Source: Cotesia glomerata (lineage: Eukaryota > Arthropoda > Insecta > Hymenoptera > Braconidae). Taken from it: a stretch of DNA of 64,000 bases. A program made the translations under genes and the position numbers. Location of the stretch: positions 14,745,603-14,809,602 of the forward strand of contig NC_058161.1 of assembly GCF_020080835.1 (NCBI RefSeq), given 5' to 3'. The notes beneath the pieces are model-generated. The model did not search any database and was not told where the DNA came from. It saw only the letters and a program-made list of their open reading frames with translations. This document shows, piece by piece, positions 1 to 12,400 of the stretch (position 1 is the stretch's first letter; each line of letters begins with the position of its first letter).

Positions 1-323
1 AAGGTTTTTCTCTCAGTGTACTTTTATTTATTTTATAAAATATCAGAGTAGGAAGTTTTCACAGATTTATTAATAATTATACTTTAAAACGCTAAAATTT
101 AATAATCCAAATAAAAAGATGAAATATTTATCAATAAAAATTTTTCAGAATCTACAAAATTCTAAATACGGACATTTTCATTAATTTTGATATTTTTTTC
201 AATATGAAATTTAATGTCCTGTTGGCTACTTTTAATAACATTAATAAAAATGTACAAAATGAAAACATCTTATAAAATACTTTAGTTAACTTAATTTTTA
301 GTTATATTTTAAGACATAAATTT

Positions 324-1161
324 TCATCTAATTACTGAAAAGTATTTAAACTCATTAGTAACAAATTTTTCAGGAAAATATAAAGAAGATCTTAGTATAT
401 CTTGAGCTGGACTATGAATTTTAATTTGTCTCATATGAGTATCTCTTCCGTTTTGGTGATTACTGATAACTGCGATTTGAATCATAAAAGTTCGGATTGG
501 ACGATCATTAATATCTTTAATTGGTATAACAACCCATCCACTAGGTTCATTCAAGTCCATTATTTCAACTTCTTGTAAGTCATTGAAGTTAGTTCCAGCT
601 CTGACACTTATACTGTAAAAAATAAATATATTAGACAATCAATACTAATGAAATTTTAAAAAACTTTCATCAGTATAAATTTAAAAAAAATTACCGGCTT
701 GGTGTATAACTTTCATCCAATTTATAATCTGTGTATATACAAATATCTTTAATTGTAGTTTTTTTTCTGAATTGAATATTGATGAGATGTGGCAATTGGC
801 CGTCTGATTGCCAATAAGTCTCCGTGATATTATCTCGTAATTGATCAACACCAAAACCAGGTTTGCAGCTTGACAGACTCCAAATTGCTTGGTTCCCGAC
901 TTCGCGAATTCGACCAACTAATTCCTCTTGTACAGGATCTATTTCTCCTGTTGAATAAATTGTAAATAATTAATAATGTTACAATAAATTAACTTTTCTG
1001 TTTTTAGTCCTAAATTTTCATTTTTAGTTGAAAAATTTTTTTAAACTAATCCTCTTTTATTTAAAATAATGGTTAAAATTCTATTTAAATAATTTTTTGC
1101 GTATAAAATAAAAAAATTCATTTAAAATTTATTTACCTCCACTAGTTGTTTTGGTACTCAT
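324..1161 (-). CDS. Anapc10: Anaphase-promoting complex subunit 10 (APC10/DOC1), complete, 3 coding exons
   Basis: Coding exons read on the minus strand are 1161-1137, 947-695 and 612-324 (stop at 326-324), giving 188 aa, close to human APC10 (about 185 aa). Splice sites are canonical and the phases fit: exon 1 ends GGAG/GTAAAT, exon 2 ends AAGCCG/GT, exon 3 follows TTTACAG. Almost the whole protein is the DOC domain, a jelly-roll fold. Recognisable stretches are VGNQAIWSLSSCKPGFGVDQ, ETYWQSDGQLPHLINIQF, DESYTPSRISVRAG and the near-invariant RTFMIQIAV...NHQNGRDTHMRQIKI. It ends in Ile-Arg, the IR tail that in this family docks on the TPR subunit Cdc27/APC3. In APC/C, APC10 forms part of the D-box degron receptor together with Cdh1/Cdc20 (family knowledge). 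The start is the only ATG giving a short exon 1 in phase with exon 2. It diverges from Vps33A. Confidence 0.95.
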
Positions 1162-2004
1162 CTTGAGGTTATATTACATGCAGTTATAGTTATAAATAAT
1201 ACATTAAAATCATTGACACTTTATAAAAGGTTTAAATATAAATATTTTTTTGGTCAAATTACTTTCCCATTTTCTTCAGAAGACAAAAATTAATTTCTAT
1301 AATAGTTTCATAATAAATAGAAGATTTTCAAGGATTCGGAAATAGTTTTTGTTTGTAAATAAGAGAGTTTATGGTAACCTTAAAAAATATCTTTAACTGC
1401 AGGTGGTGCTACCTGAATGCGACTAGAGACATCAAAATTAGCTCAGTAAACAAAAGAAGAATATTCAGTGGAATTTTTTTTTTGTGGAATTATGATTTTT
1501 TTCACTGAACTGCGTTACCTACTTCAATATTTTAATTCTGTTTTTATTAAAATGTCATTTGTGACATTTGAACAATAACAAAAGTTTATAACTTACGAAT
1601 TGATCGTAAGTTATTGTTAAGAGTTATTGTTAACATTGATGTTTTTATAAAAAAATTTATATTTATAATAATTTCAGAAATTCGGATAATTTGGAGTTAG
1701 TTGTCAATTAAATTATTTCTCATATTATCTAAATGACAGATATTAAAAATTGAAAAACTTGTTTGTCTACAATTGTTTACAATAATACACTGATTATTCC
1801 TTAAATATCTTGTAATTTAAAAATTTTAATAGAAATTATAATTTATACAGTGTAATCTGTAAGTATAATCTGTACAATACTTGAACATTTATTTTTACTT
1901 TTGAATTAATTGTTTTAATTTTGGATTTATATTTTACAGAATATAAACTGAAATTAACAGTATTCATTTAATATCACTGTGAATAATTGTAAAAATTAGT
2001 TGAA
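1162..2004. promoter_or_regulatory. Shared divergent spacer between Anapc10 and Vps33A
   Basis: 843 bp separate the two start codons, which point away from each other, so this stretch must hold both 5' UTRs and probably both promoters. It is strongly AT-rich. I see no convincing TATA box at a fixed distance from either ATG and no long ORF. A local inverted motif (AACTTACGAATT / GATCGTAAGTTATT) lies near 1590-1615. The bidirectional-promoter role is inferred from geometry only. Confidence 0.5.
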
Positions 2005-4648
2005 ATGTCTTCATCACATTTATCAGGCGGACGGCTAAATATTGGTTTGCTCCAAGAGCAAGCCAGAAAGCAATTGTTATGTTTAATTGAAAAATGTGAT
2101 GGCCCAAAAGTAAGTAAGAGTATCAATATCAATTCAGTTCATGAATATTAAACTAATAGAATGTATGAAAATGATTATTAAATATTTATTTTATAATAGG
2201 CTATCGTTTGGGATCAGTCATTGGCTGGACCAGTTGGTCTGATTGCTAGATATAATTTATTAGAAGAATATGGAGTCGTTAAAATGTACGAGTTGATTGG
2301 TGGACAACTTCCGCTCACAAACGTTACGAATATAATATTTATAGTCCGACCACATTTAGATCTAATTGATTTAATTGCGGAAAACGTTCATGGGTATAAT
2401 ATTTACAGATAATTTATTTTTTAGATAATCAATAACATTAAACTAACTTTTGGTATTTATTTTGTTTATAGAGAACAAAATCGTTCCGCAAAAGAATTTC
2501 ATTTATTTTTTGTTCCTCGTAAAAGCTTGCTGTGCAAGAAAAAGTTAGAAAATCGCGGAGTTCTTGGTAGTTTTACTTTAATTGAAGAGTTTGTTTGTGA
2601 TTTATTTCCCTTTGATAATGACTTGATATCAATGGAATTGAATGAAACCTTCAAAGAATTTCATTTAGAAAATGACCCAACTTGCTTGTATCAAGTAGCA
2701 CTTGCCATTCAAAGACTGCAAAAACTTTACGGTAAAATATCGAAAATTTCGGGACGTGGTCCAGCCGCTAGTAAAGTATGGAACTTATTGAAAAGATTAA
2801 ATCGAGAAGAAGAAGAAGAAGATATCAGTTCTTATCGAGGCATCAATACTGCTGTAAAAATAGATCAGTTACTTTTGATTGATCGAAGTGTTGATCTTCT
2901 TTCTCCTCTTGTTACTCAACTGACTTATGAGGGATTGATTGATGAAATATACAACATTCATTGCAGTAAGTTTATTTAATTATAAATAGATTAGCAGGAC
3001 AATTAAAATTTGTTTACTATTTTAATAGCTACTATCAAATTACCGGCCAAAAAATTTCATGACTCAGAAAACTCTCCTACTGTTATGTCAATTGACAAAA
3101 AAGAACAAATTATACTGAATTCGGGAGAAGAATTATTTGCTGAAATCAGGTATATTTCTTTAAGAATTTTTTACTTTATTTACATTCAACTAGATTAATT
3201 TCATTTAAGGGGGATAGCCACTGTGAGGATCGAAAAAATAGGTGATTTTCGGGAATTTTTTTTGACTAGGATAATAAAGGAATTTGGGGATCGGATTTTT
3301 TTGTTTTATAAAGTATACGTTCAAAATCATTCTCCTAAATTTTTATTAAAAAATATCATGTTGTTACAAAGTTATAAGTATTTTTTGATACATATTTTTG
3401 ATTTAATAAAAAAAAAAAAAATTTTTTTTTTTAATTTCACAATGGCTATCCCCCTTAATTTGTTTTTTATAAATTTTTATTTTACAGAGATCGAAATTTC
3501 AATGGAGTTGGCCCTATTTTAAGTCAAAAAGCTAAAATTATATCATCTCAATTTGATGAAAGACATGGAGATAAAAGCGTACAAGAAATTAAACAATTTG
3601 TTGCTCGGTTACCATACATGCTTGCAACGAAACAATCTTTAGCACGTCGTAAATACAAATTTTATTTTTCTAAATTTTTTGTATAATTTTAATCAAGTAT
3701 TAATCTATGGCTCATTAAATTATCATTTAGATACGACCATAGCTGAAATGATTAAAGAAGTAACAGACTCTGATGATTTTCTTGAGCGCCTTCAAGTAGA
3801 ACAAGAATTACTAAATTGTATTGATACTGACAAACCAAATTCATACATCGAAGATTGTATATCACAGAAAAAACCTTTACTAACAGTTCTCAGGCTTATT
3901 TGTATTCAATCTTTAACTAATTCTGGTTTAAAACCAAAACTTCTTGATTATTATAAAAGAGAAATCGTTCAGACGTATGGTTATCAGCATATTTTGACGT
4001 TATCTAATCTCGAAAAAGCAAATTTACTGCGTGTTCAACAGTCTAATAGGCAGTATGCAGTTTTAAGAAAAGCTTTAAGACTCACAGTTGAAGATGAGAG
4101 TGAAGTCGCACCAAAAGATATTAGTTATGTGCATTCAGTGTATGCGCCTCTAAGTATACGATTAACAGAACGTTTAATCCAACCGGGTGGATGGCAAGGT
4201 TTAAATGATATTTTAGGTTTATTACCTGGCCCATCGATAAATAATGATTCACAAGGGAAAATACCTAATCTCAGACGTATGTATGAAATTACATACTATA
4301 AAAAATCACATTTATATTTTTAAGCATATTGATTATTTTATTATCAATTTTAGGGCAATCGATCACTAGTGAAGATTCTAATTCAGAACCATCCCGGCTC
4401 GTTTTGGTATTCTTCATTGGTGGTTGCACTTACGCTGAAATATCAGCATTAAGATTTTTATCTCAGCAAGAAGATCGTGAGTACAAGGATTTTCATTATT
4501 AATTAACTTATTCTTAATTAATTGAAAATATTAAAAAATAAATAATGTTTTAGTTAACGTTGAATTTATTGTTGGAACCACGAAACTAATAAATGGAGAT
4601 AGTTTCCTTATGTCTCTAACTGATAATCAACAAAAGCCAAAAAAATAA
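2005..4648 (+). CDS. Vps33A: Vacuolar protein sorting-associated protein 33A (SM protein of HOPS/CORVET), complete, 8 coding exons
   Basis: Coding exons: 2005-2109, 2200-2393, 2472-2965, 3029-3149, 3488-3648, 3731-4276, 4354-4476, 4554-4648 (TAA 4646-4648), giving 612 aa (human VPS33A 596). All junctions are GT/AG and the joined frame is open. It is a Sec1/Munc18-family protein. Recognisable blocks are WDQSLAGPVGLIARY near the N terminus, NIIFIVRPHLDLIDLIAENV, LLIDRSVDLLSPLVTQLTYE, ELFAEIRDRNFNGVGPILSQ, EIKQFVARLPYM, NYIEDCI, LDYYKREIVQTYGYQHILTL, DISYVHSVYAPLSIRL and FFIGGCTYAEISALRFLSQ. SM proteins clamp SNARE bundles. The 33A form is the SNARE-handling subunit of the HOPS/CORVET tethers at late endosomes and lysosomes (Drosophila carnation). 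The start fits a short exon 1 (MSSSHLSGGRLNIGLLQEQ) resembling the family N terminus. Vps33B is less likely, because the blocks track 33A throughout. Confidence 0.95.
3205..3458. mobile_element. Short TTAA-flanked inverted-repeat element (piggyBac-type MITE) in a Vps33A intron
   Basis: The left end TTAAGGGGGATAGCCACTGT (from 3205) and right end ACAATGGCTATCCCCCTTAA (to 3458) are inverted copies with one mismatch over about 21 bp. TTAA at both outer ends matches the target duplication used by piggyBac-superfamily elements. The roughly 254-bp interior is AT-rich and has no transposase, so it would be non-autonomous. It occupies most of the intron between exons 4 and 5 (3150-3487). Confidence 0.75.
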
Positions 4649-6660
4649 ATAATTGGAGGAGAAAAAAAAGTATTTGTATTATTTGAAACATTATACAATT
4701 GCTGTGTTAGTAAGTCTTGAAAGCAAAACTTTATAATAGTATGGTTACTTTTTTTTAGTATATATATGTATAAATTACGAATTGCCGAATTGCAGTAAAA
4801 AATTAAGGAATTATTGTATAAATATAAATACTTTATAAAGTTGTAAATATTATAATTTAATGCATTTAGCAACACTGAATTTTAAGTATTTAAAATATTT
4901 TTTTTTCACATCATTTTTTGTAACAAAAATGCTTTATATACTTAAATCAGGCTAATGACTTCTAATTAAATTTTTATTAAGACTCGAAAAAATTTTTTAT
5001 ATAATTACAGAAAATTATTTACAATTCACTATATAACTTTACATAAAATTGTATATCAGACCTAAGAATATAATTTGAAATAATATTATACTTGAATATC
5101 TAATTTTATATATATAAAAATGTGATTATTTCAAATTTATGAAATATAAAAATAATAAAAAGGTAAATTTATTAACAATTACTATTTTATTTTTTTTTTT
5201 TTTTTTTAAGGATAATTCAACTGTTTATAGTAGTCTTTATCTGTTATTTATTTATTAATTCAATTAATTAATAACTAGCAACCTGCCATCACTGATTGAT
5301 TGCCGAGATTTACGGATTATGAATAAGAAAACTTTAGCTTAATGATTTTTTAATATTTATAATTAATAATAGTGTAATAATTCACTATACATAGTTTGGG
5401 TACTTTAAAAATAAATTTTAAAAATAATAGTGCTATGACAGGATCAAATACGAATAATTTAATGGACAATTGTGACGGAATAAATTTATAGAACCAACAA
5501 ACTATTCAATACTTCTCCAAAAACAATATAAAATTTACTATCACTGAAGAATATATAAAATCGTGAAAAGTCACAAATTCTTATCAAAACTTTTCTGATG
5601 ATACTAAATTAAACTATAAAAATTCCTTTAAAAATAACAATATGTTCATCACAAAATTTTCCTTACTCTCTCAATTATTGAAATCATAAATGACTATCGC
5701 TGAAAAATTATCTAAATTATATAATTATTATAATTATTAAATTGAGAGACATCTGATCATTTTTAGAATTTTTTTAATAAATAAATTATAGCAAACAAAA
5801 TTTATTTTAAAAATTCCATCTTTAGAAGCTGTAAAAACTTATAAATGCAATTTCTTAAAATAATTTTTTATAATTATATTATTTTTAAATAAAAATAAAA
5901 AAAATTATCAAGTGTCTGCTAATTTTAGTGTCATATAAATAAACAAACTTTATTTATCGACAAATTCGAATCTATTTATAACTACTTTGAAAACTTATCA
6001 TAATAAATGAACTATTGCTGAAAAGCATATGAAAAATTGAAAAGGTACAAATTTAAGTCAGGACCTTTCCAATGATACTAAATTTAATTTAAAAAACTTA
6101 TTTTATCATATAAATATGTCCAAGACAAAATTTTCCTTATTCTCTTCATTATAAAGATAATATTTCAATTTAATTTCAAAGTGTTCACTTGTTCATTAAT
6201 TTTCATAATATTTTGAATTGATTATCTTACATATGATAAAATAATTAAGCTTAAAAAATTAGCGACAAATCAGTATTATTTAAAGATAAATTCAGGATTA
6301 GTGGCTACAAGTTATGACATTTAAGCTTTTGACCATTTTTGAATATTTTTTAACTTTTCAACAAACAAATTTGTTCGAAAAAATTATTTTTAAAAAATTG
6401 CATTTTTAATTTTTTTAGATTTCTACACGTCAATTTTTTTTCTAATTTTTTTTGCAATAATTTATTTGTCACCAAAATTCTTAAAATTATTAAATATCTG
6501 CTAAATTAATTTTCATTGCAAGTTAGAATTTTAAACTGACTACTTTTCGGCTTTTCTGTGCGCGTTGACGATTAGCGCTACCTGGTGGATATAAAATTTT
6601 GTAAGTTAGTCAATAGATATTCACCACTGTCACAGAGCATGCTCCTTAAAACTAAATTAT
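4649..6660. repeat. Intergenic gap with dispersed repeat family F and MITE fragments
   Basis: No coding region is seen. About 5275-6160 is a diverged dispersed repeat. Landmarks such as TTATAGAACCAACAAACTAT, ATGACAGGATCAAATA, CACAAAATTTTCCTTACTCT and ATGACTATCGCTGAAAA recur in the same order at about 58195-58960 (Top3-beta intron 5) and partly at 34200-34450 (GH27 intron 1). A GTGTCTGCTAATTTTAGTGTC block near 5911 and a TATCTGCTAAATTAATTTTC block near 6495 look like ends of MITE family C. No ORF for a transposition protein was found, so the class is unknown. Confidence 0.6.
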
Positions 6661-6710
6661 TATTATTATTATTATATGCATGTAACACATGATAATTTTT
6701 TGTCACCGAC

Positions 6711-6718
6711 TATAAAAG
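6711..6718 (+). promoter_or_regulatory. Candidate TATA box of the phosphoglycerate mutase gene
   Basis: TATAAAAG lies 80 bp upstream of the ATG at 6791. That leaves room for a start site about 30 bp downstream (near 6741) and a 5' UTR of about 50 nt. A TATA-driven core promoter is plausible for a highly expressed glycolytic gene. In such AT-rich DNA the match alone is weak evidence. Confidence 0.5.
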
Positions 6719-6790
6719 AAAAAAGTTAGTTACGTAAACGCAACATCCGAGATTGTTTTGTGTATCTATAATTTAAAATAAAACAGAATA

Positions 6791-8478
6791 ATGGCAAAAT
6801 ACAGAATTGTTATGGTCCGTCACGGGGAAAGTGAATGGAACCAATTAAATTTATTTTGTGGTTGGTTTGATGCAGGATTATCCGAGAAAGGTAAGTTATG
6901 CGATGTAATAAAATATTCCATTCCCGGCCAAAAGTTGTGGCTATTTCATCATAAAAGGATTCGTCTGACTTATTTTATTTTGAATTAATTTTTTATTGTT
7001 ACTTTTAATTTTTAGGTAAAAATGAAGCTATTGCTGCTGGAAAAGCGCTCAAAGATTCAGGCTATCGATTTGATGAAGCACATACCTCCGTGTTAACACG
7101 AGCGCAAGTTACTCTTGGAACAATTTTGAAAGAAATCGGCCAAGAAAATATTCCTATTTTTAAAACTTGGCGTTTAAATGAACGTCATTATGGTGGTCTT
7201 ACTGGTATGAACAAAGCTGAGACTGCTGCTAAATATGGTGAAGAACAAGTCCAGATTTGGAGAAGATCGTTTGATACTCCTCCACCACCCATGGAAGCTG
7301 ATCATAAATACTATGATAACATTGTAAAAGATGAGCGCTACAAAGATGGTCCTAAACCTGATGAATTTCCTAAATTTGAATCTCTTGAATTGACTATCAA
7401 GCGAACTCTGCCATACTGGAATGATGTTATTATTCCTCATTTAAAAGAGGGAAAGAAAATTATCATTGCTGCTCATGGAAATAGTTTGAGAGGAATTGTC
7501 AAACATCTCGACCGTAAGTATATATGGATATTTTTTTTTTTTTTTTTTTTTTTGCTAAATTAGTAAAATTTTAATGATACTAAAGTTAGCCGACATTCAA
7601 AAATTTTTCTATTTTTTTTCAACAATTAAATTGCAAATAAAAAAATACTTAAAAAAAATTGCACGAATTATTTTTCAAATTTTCTACATGTGAAATTTTT
7701 TTTGTTAATTTTTTCAACAAAAATTTTCAGATGTCGGCTAATTTAATTTTCATAAATTTTGCACTTGTTGATTTGAAAGTATTTATGTATGTATTTATTC
7801 ATATTCGTGACTATACAAAAATTGCAGACAAGAAAATTATTGGATACAAATTTCTGGATATAATTTTTGACTAAAAAGTATCAAAGAAAATTTTTTTAAT
7901 TTTAAGATAATAATTTAGATGCTAAATATCAAGAATATAAATTGAAAAATTTATTAAAATTATAATTTATTGGTGAAAATTAAATTTATGAACTTCTACA
8001 AAATACTTGACAAATTTTGATGATTAAATTTTGTTTGAGCAATTACAATTTTTTTTTTTCTAAGTTTTATCAAAAACAAAATAATTTGATGAAGAAAAAA
8101 TTTTGAAATGATCAATTTTTCGATTTTTTATGATTAAAAAAAAAAAATATTTCAATCGATAAATTAAAAATTCGACTTATCTAATTGTTTTATTTCTGAC
8201 ATAGCCAAAAATATTGCAATTTATCATAAAAATTTTATTAAAGGTTACAATTATTTAATTAACTTCAATTATTAATATTTATTTTAATTTACATGTTAAA
8301 TACTATTTCAGAATTGAGTAATGACCAAATAATGAGTTTGAATTTACCAACGGGAATACCATTTGTTTATGAATTGGATGAAAATTTCAAACCGGTCGTC
8401 TCAATGAAATTCTTAGGAGATGAAGAAACAGTTAAAGCTGCTATGGCTGCTGTTGCAGCCCAAGGAAAGGCTAAATAA
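6791..8478 (+). CDS. Pglym78: Phosphoglycerate mutase, cofactor-dependent (Pglym78 type), complete, 3 coding exons
   Basis: Coding exons 6791-6890, 7016-7513 and 8312-8478 (TAA) give 254 aa, exactly the usual length of animal dPGM. It interconverts 3- and 2-phosphoglycerate in cytosolic glycolysis/gluconeogenesis through a phosphohistidine. The catalytic RHG motif is in MVRHGESEWN (His11). Family acid/base and phosphate-binding residues appear in RLNERHYGGL and AAHGNSLRGIVKHL (second active-site His near 186). GRP/DPxP-type segments (SFDTPPPPM, YKDGPKPDEFPKFESL) and the C-terminal LPTGIPFVYELDENFKPV are all present. The Ala/Lys-rich tail AAMAAVAAQGKAK is typical. Splicing is canonical (AAAG/GTAAGT, GACC/GTAAGT, TTTCAG/AATTG). 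AATAAA-like signals lie just after the stop and near 8628. It converges with the TRMT9B-like gene. Confidence 0.97.
7571..7755. mobile_element. MITE family C copy in phosphoglycerate mutase intron 2
   Basis: Left end ATGATACTAAAGTTAGCCGA (from about 7574) and right end ATGTCGGCTAATTTAATTTT are inverted repeats with diverged, T-rich interiors. The same ends recur at 54304-54507 and 56682-57131 (consensus close to TGATACTGAAATTAGCAGAC), and single ends at 28628 and 45988. No ORF. Superfamily not determined. Confidence 0.7.
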
Positions 8479-9469
8479 AAATAAAAATATAATATAAATT
8501 TTCTTCAATATTATTAAGAGCAATCATAAAAAAAAAGTCAGTAGTTATATTAAAGTCATTGGGAATAAATCAATAAGCTATTTACTAAATACCGTTAAAA
8601 CTGTTACAGTCTGATCAAAGGAGTTCAATAAATACTCAATCTATTTATTAATATTGTTGAAAAATCATCCATGCATGCAAAAATAAAAAAGACTAAAGAT
8701 AAGGAACTTATGAGGTTTGTTTAATTGGTCCTTAAAATTTAATTCTAAATATTTTTTGTTAAACATTTGTTAGGATGTGAGTTATGCTACGAAGATATCC
8801 ATCCGAGTAAAGCCAAGGTTAAAAATAAGTGAAAAGCCGCATATCTACAAATTTATTGAGTTTTCCTAAAAAATTTTTCTCATACATAATTAATAGCTTA
8901 TCTATTAATAAAAATAAAAAATTAAACAACTTTTCAAATAAAAATTCTTTATTTTACAACAATGAATTCTGTAAAAAAAAAATTTATTTTTAATTGCCGT
9001 ACAGCTGAAAAGCTACTTTAAACAATAAAATTGTCAATTCTAAAAACTACTCATTAAAACTGCTGATGTTGTTATTTGAGATTAATTTCACAATTAAAGA
9101 TTCTATTATTCTACTTGGTATTGAAAACTACTTTTGCATATCCGGTAGAACCGAACGGTCCTCAGTTTTATTTTTAAATTCTGAGTTTGTTTATATAAAT
9201 ACTTATGAAAAGAATAGAATTTAATGATAATTTATTTTTTTTAACACACAAATATTGTAAGATTATGAATTACAATTAAGTTTTATTTAAGCTATACAAT
9301 AATTATTTTTACAAAAGAAAACAAAATCGATTTAGTTAATCCCAGGATGCACTTATACGGCTTCATTAGTTTCTTTAACATTATAATCGATGTCTTCGAG
9401 ATGGTAAATAAGTAAGCAACGTATAATTCATAGCATATAAAATATCTAATTTTTACAAGATATAAAATT
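8479..9469. other. Intergenic gap between convergent genes
   Basis: This holds the 3' UTRs of phosphoglycerate mutase (plus) and the TRMT9B-like gene (minus). AATAAA-like signals occur for the plus gene at about 8628. For the minus gene the complement TTTATT occurs at several sites between 9220 and 9290. No gene, RNA or clear repeat seen. Confidence 0.6.
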
Positions 9470-12400
9470 TTATATAGTCCAAACTTGAACTTTTTCAGCA
9501 ACAATACACCAGTTGGCATGATCATAATACGAAGAAATAATATGTAAATTTTCAACGTATTTATTGATCAACTGATCAAGTTCGCCTTCTCTAAATACAT
9601 GATAATATTGATGATAAGTAATAGCGCCACCTTCTCGTTCTGACGGAAGAGATTCTTGCGATGATGATTCACTGTAATTATTCCTATTTGACGTATTAGT
9701 TTTTTTATCTCTGAACTTATCTCCCGATTCAGATTTTTTGTTGTACGGACATATTGTCTTATTTTCTATAAATTTATACTCAACGTCGTTAGAGTCTTGA
9801 AATACCACAGGAGAACTATAAGATGTTGATGAATCACTTAAATCAGCAGAATCATGATTTTTATTAGACCTTAAAGTTTGAGAAAGTTTTTGGTTCTTCT
9901 TCTCATCAGTAATTATTTTTGACTCAACTAAATATTGTTTATTTTCTTCAACTTCCCCGGTTTTTGATACCATAACAAAACCCATTGTATCTTCAGAATC
10001 GATTCCATAAAAATGATCATCTTCTTTAAATTTATTGGTGGATTTTGAAAAATGATCGCCAATTTGATTTTTTAACCACATCATAGAATTAGATTTTGGT
10101 GTTTCTTCTAATGTATTAAGACTAGAAATATGTTGTGCTAAAGAACTATTAGAGTTAGGTTCCGTTGTATTATCAATTGTTACATCATTATAAATTTCAA
10201 TAGTTCGTTCTTTACAATAATGATCAATATCATTGATTAAATTTTCGGTTATTTTTTCAGTAAAATCAATAAGATTATCATTACATTTTTTGTTCCAAAT
10301 ATCATCATAAATAGAAGTTTCATTGTTGTTAATTGATGAATTGGATATGTCGGTATGACTTGGTACTTTTGAAAATACTTTTGATTCGGATCGTAATTCA
10401 ATTAATTTATCAGCAGAACTTTCATGATAACTACCTAAACTAGCAGATCTTTCAAGTATTCTAAGCGACTGTGATGATGATGCAGAAATGGATAAAATTG
10501 TTGATTCATTCAATTGTTCCCTATCATTATTTACAGCAGATTCATCAGAACTGTTAGTTGATTTTTTATTAATTTCAGATACTTCTGATGTTTCTAATTG
10601 TTTAGTCTGTAGGACTTTTATTTCTTTAGTAAAACGTTCATCAGAAATAACACTCACAACAGAATCTACAGAATCTGGTGAAGAAACACCACTAGAATCA
10701 CTGTCCAAGTCATCTGTTTCTGGATTAAACAATTCTAACGACAAAAGTCTTGGTAATGTTTTTGCAACAGCTTCTAGTCTTCCCACAGTAGCTGTAGACG
10801 CTCTTCGAACCAAAGGAAACGCTGGTTTTGAGCATCTAGTTGCAAATCCTGGCTTTTGTTGTAATAATTCCTTTATTTGATTCAACCTACATTTTCTGCT
10901 ATCTTCATCATTAAAAGATTCTTTATTAGACTTGTCGAGTGATTCATTTGGTGATTTGTTAAACTCTATGCTGCATTTAGATTGCATTAATATCGAATTA
11001 TCACTATCATCTGAATTCGGCGATGGCTTATGATCCTTTAAACTTAATTCATTTTGATTTATTTCTTCTTTATTGTTATTTTCTTTGGTAGTATGTGAAT
11101 TATCTTCATCTGTACTTATTATTAAGCTGTTTGTTATTGGATCTTCAGTGTGAGAATTAAGTTCAGAATTAATTGGTACTAGCTCATTTAATTGTTTGCT
11201 TGCAGGCTTATCAAAATTGTAGGCAGCAGTTCGATTATTAAAAAACGATTGTGTATTGGAATTAAAAGTTTTTGGTGAGAGTCCAGGCGGGCTAGGAGGT
11301 GGCAATGATTTACTAGTAGCAGGAAATTGTTTTAATAACGGTAAAATTGTCATCATTTTTATTTTTGGTTTATGAAAATCAGGCGGATGTTTAATTCTCG
11401 GAGACGGTGGCGCTGATGTTGCTCGTAATTGAGAGGAGGGTGTTGCAGTGACATCGATAGGCAAAATTTGTTTTTTTGGCACATAAATAACTGATGCAAA
11501 ACTATCTTCAGAATCAACACTTGTGTCACTTTGTAGGCTACTGTCTTTAGATGAATCTGAACCATCTTCTTTTGATGAAAATCGCTCAATTTCAGCTTCT
11601 TTTTTTAAAGTTGTCAACGAAGCATTTTCTTCTGGTTGAGTTGTAGGTTCTTCAAGATTTTTATTGTCTGTCTGATCATCAGAATTACCATCTAATGATT
11701 TCCAATTTTGAAAAATTTTAACTAATCCATTTTTTATAGCTATTGAAGATACTTTTTCCACATTTGTTGTCGATTGCTTGATTCGGTTAGTAAGGCCACT
11801 TTTCAATAATTGAAATCGTCGTGATGCTCCACTAGATATATCATCGTCTAATTTGTTCATTGTTTTATTTTTATAAATAAATTCTTCATTTAATGATATT
11901 TGTTTTATAATTTTGTGACGTACATGATTTCTTTCTGCTAAACGTTCGATCGACATAAGTTCCTCGTTCATCGAAGATTGTTTTATGATACTTGGATGCT
12001 TTCCGGATCTACTTTTCGTGGTCTGTAAGCAAAGAAAATATTTATTCAAGTATTGTCAAAAATTTAGAAAAACCAATAGAACTTTATTTTAATTATGTAA
12101 AAATGAAAATACTTACGTTTGCCTGTAATTCTGGAAGATTTTTAATAAATTCTCGAATGGAAGTAATTTGTAAAGCTTCTCCAGAATATGTATCTTCTAT
12201 GCAACAACTTTTTTGTTTAGTTAATCGGGATTTATATTTTTCTAATGAAGTTTGTTGCGAAAGTCGATCATTATTTTTTTCTTCTAAAGTAACTGTTGAC
12301 CATAGATCCGGGTTACTCGATCGTGTTCGTACTAAGTCAAGGTGTTGAATTTCCAAAATATCACCAAGACTTTTAGACTTAATACTGAAAGTATCATTCT

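Noticed and set aside
7174..7440. 88-aa ORF on the minus strand
   Set aside because: Antisense shadow of phosphoglycerate mutase exon 2.
10488..10880. 130-aa ORF on the plus strand
   Set aside because: Antisense shadow of the serine-rich exon of the TRMT9B-like gene.
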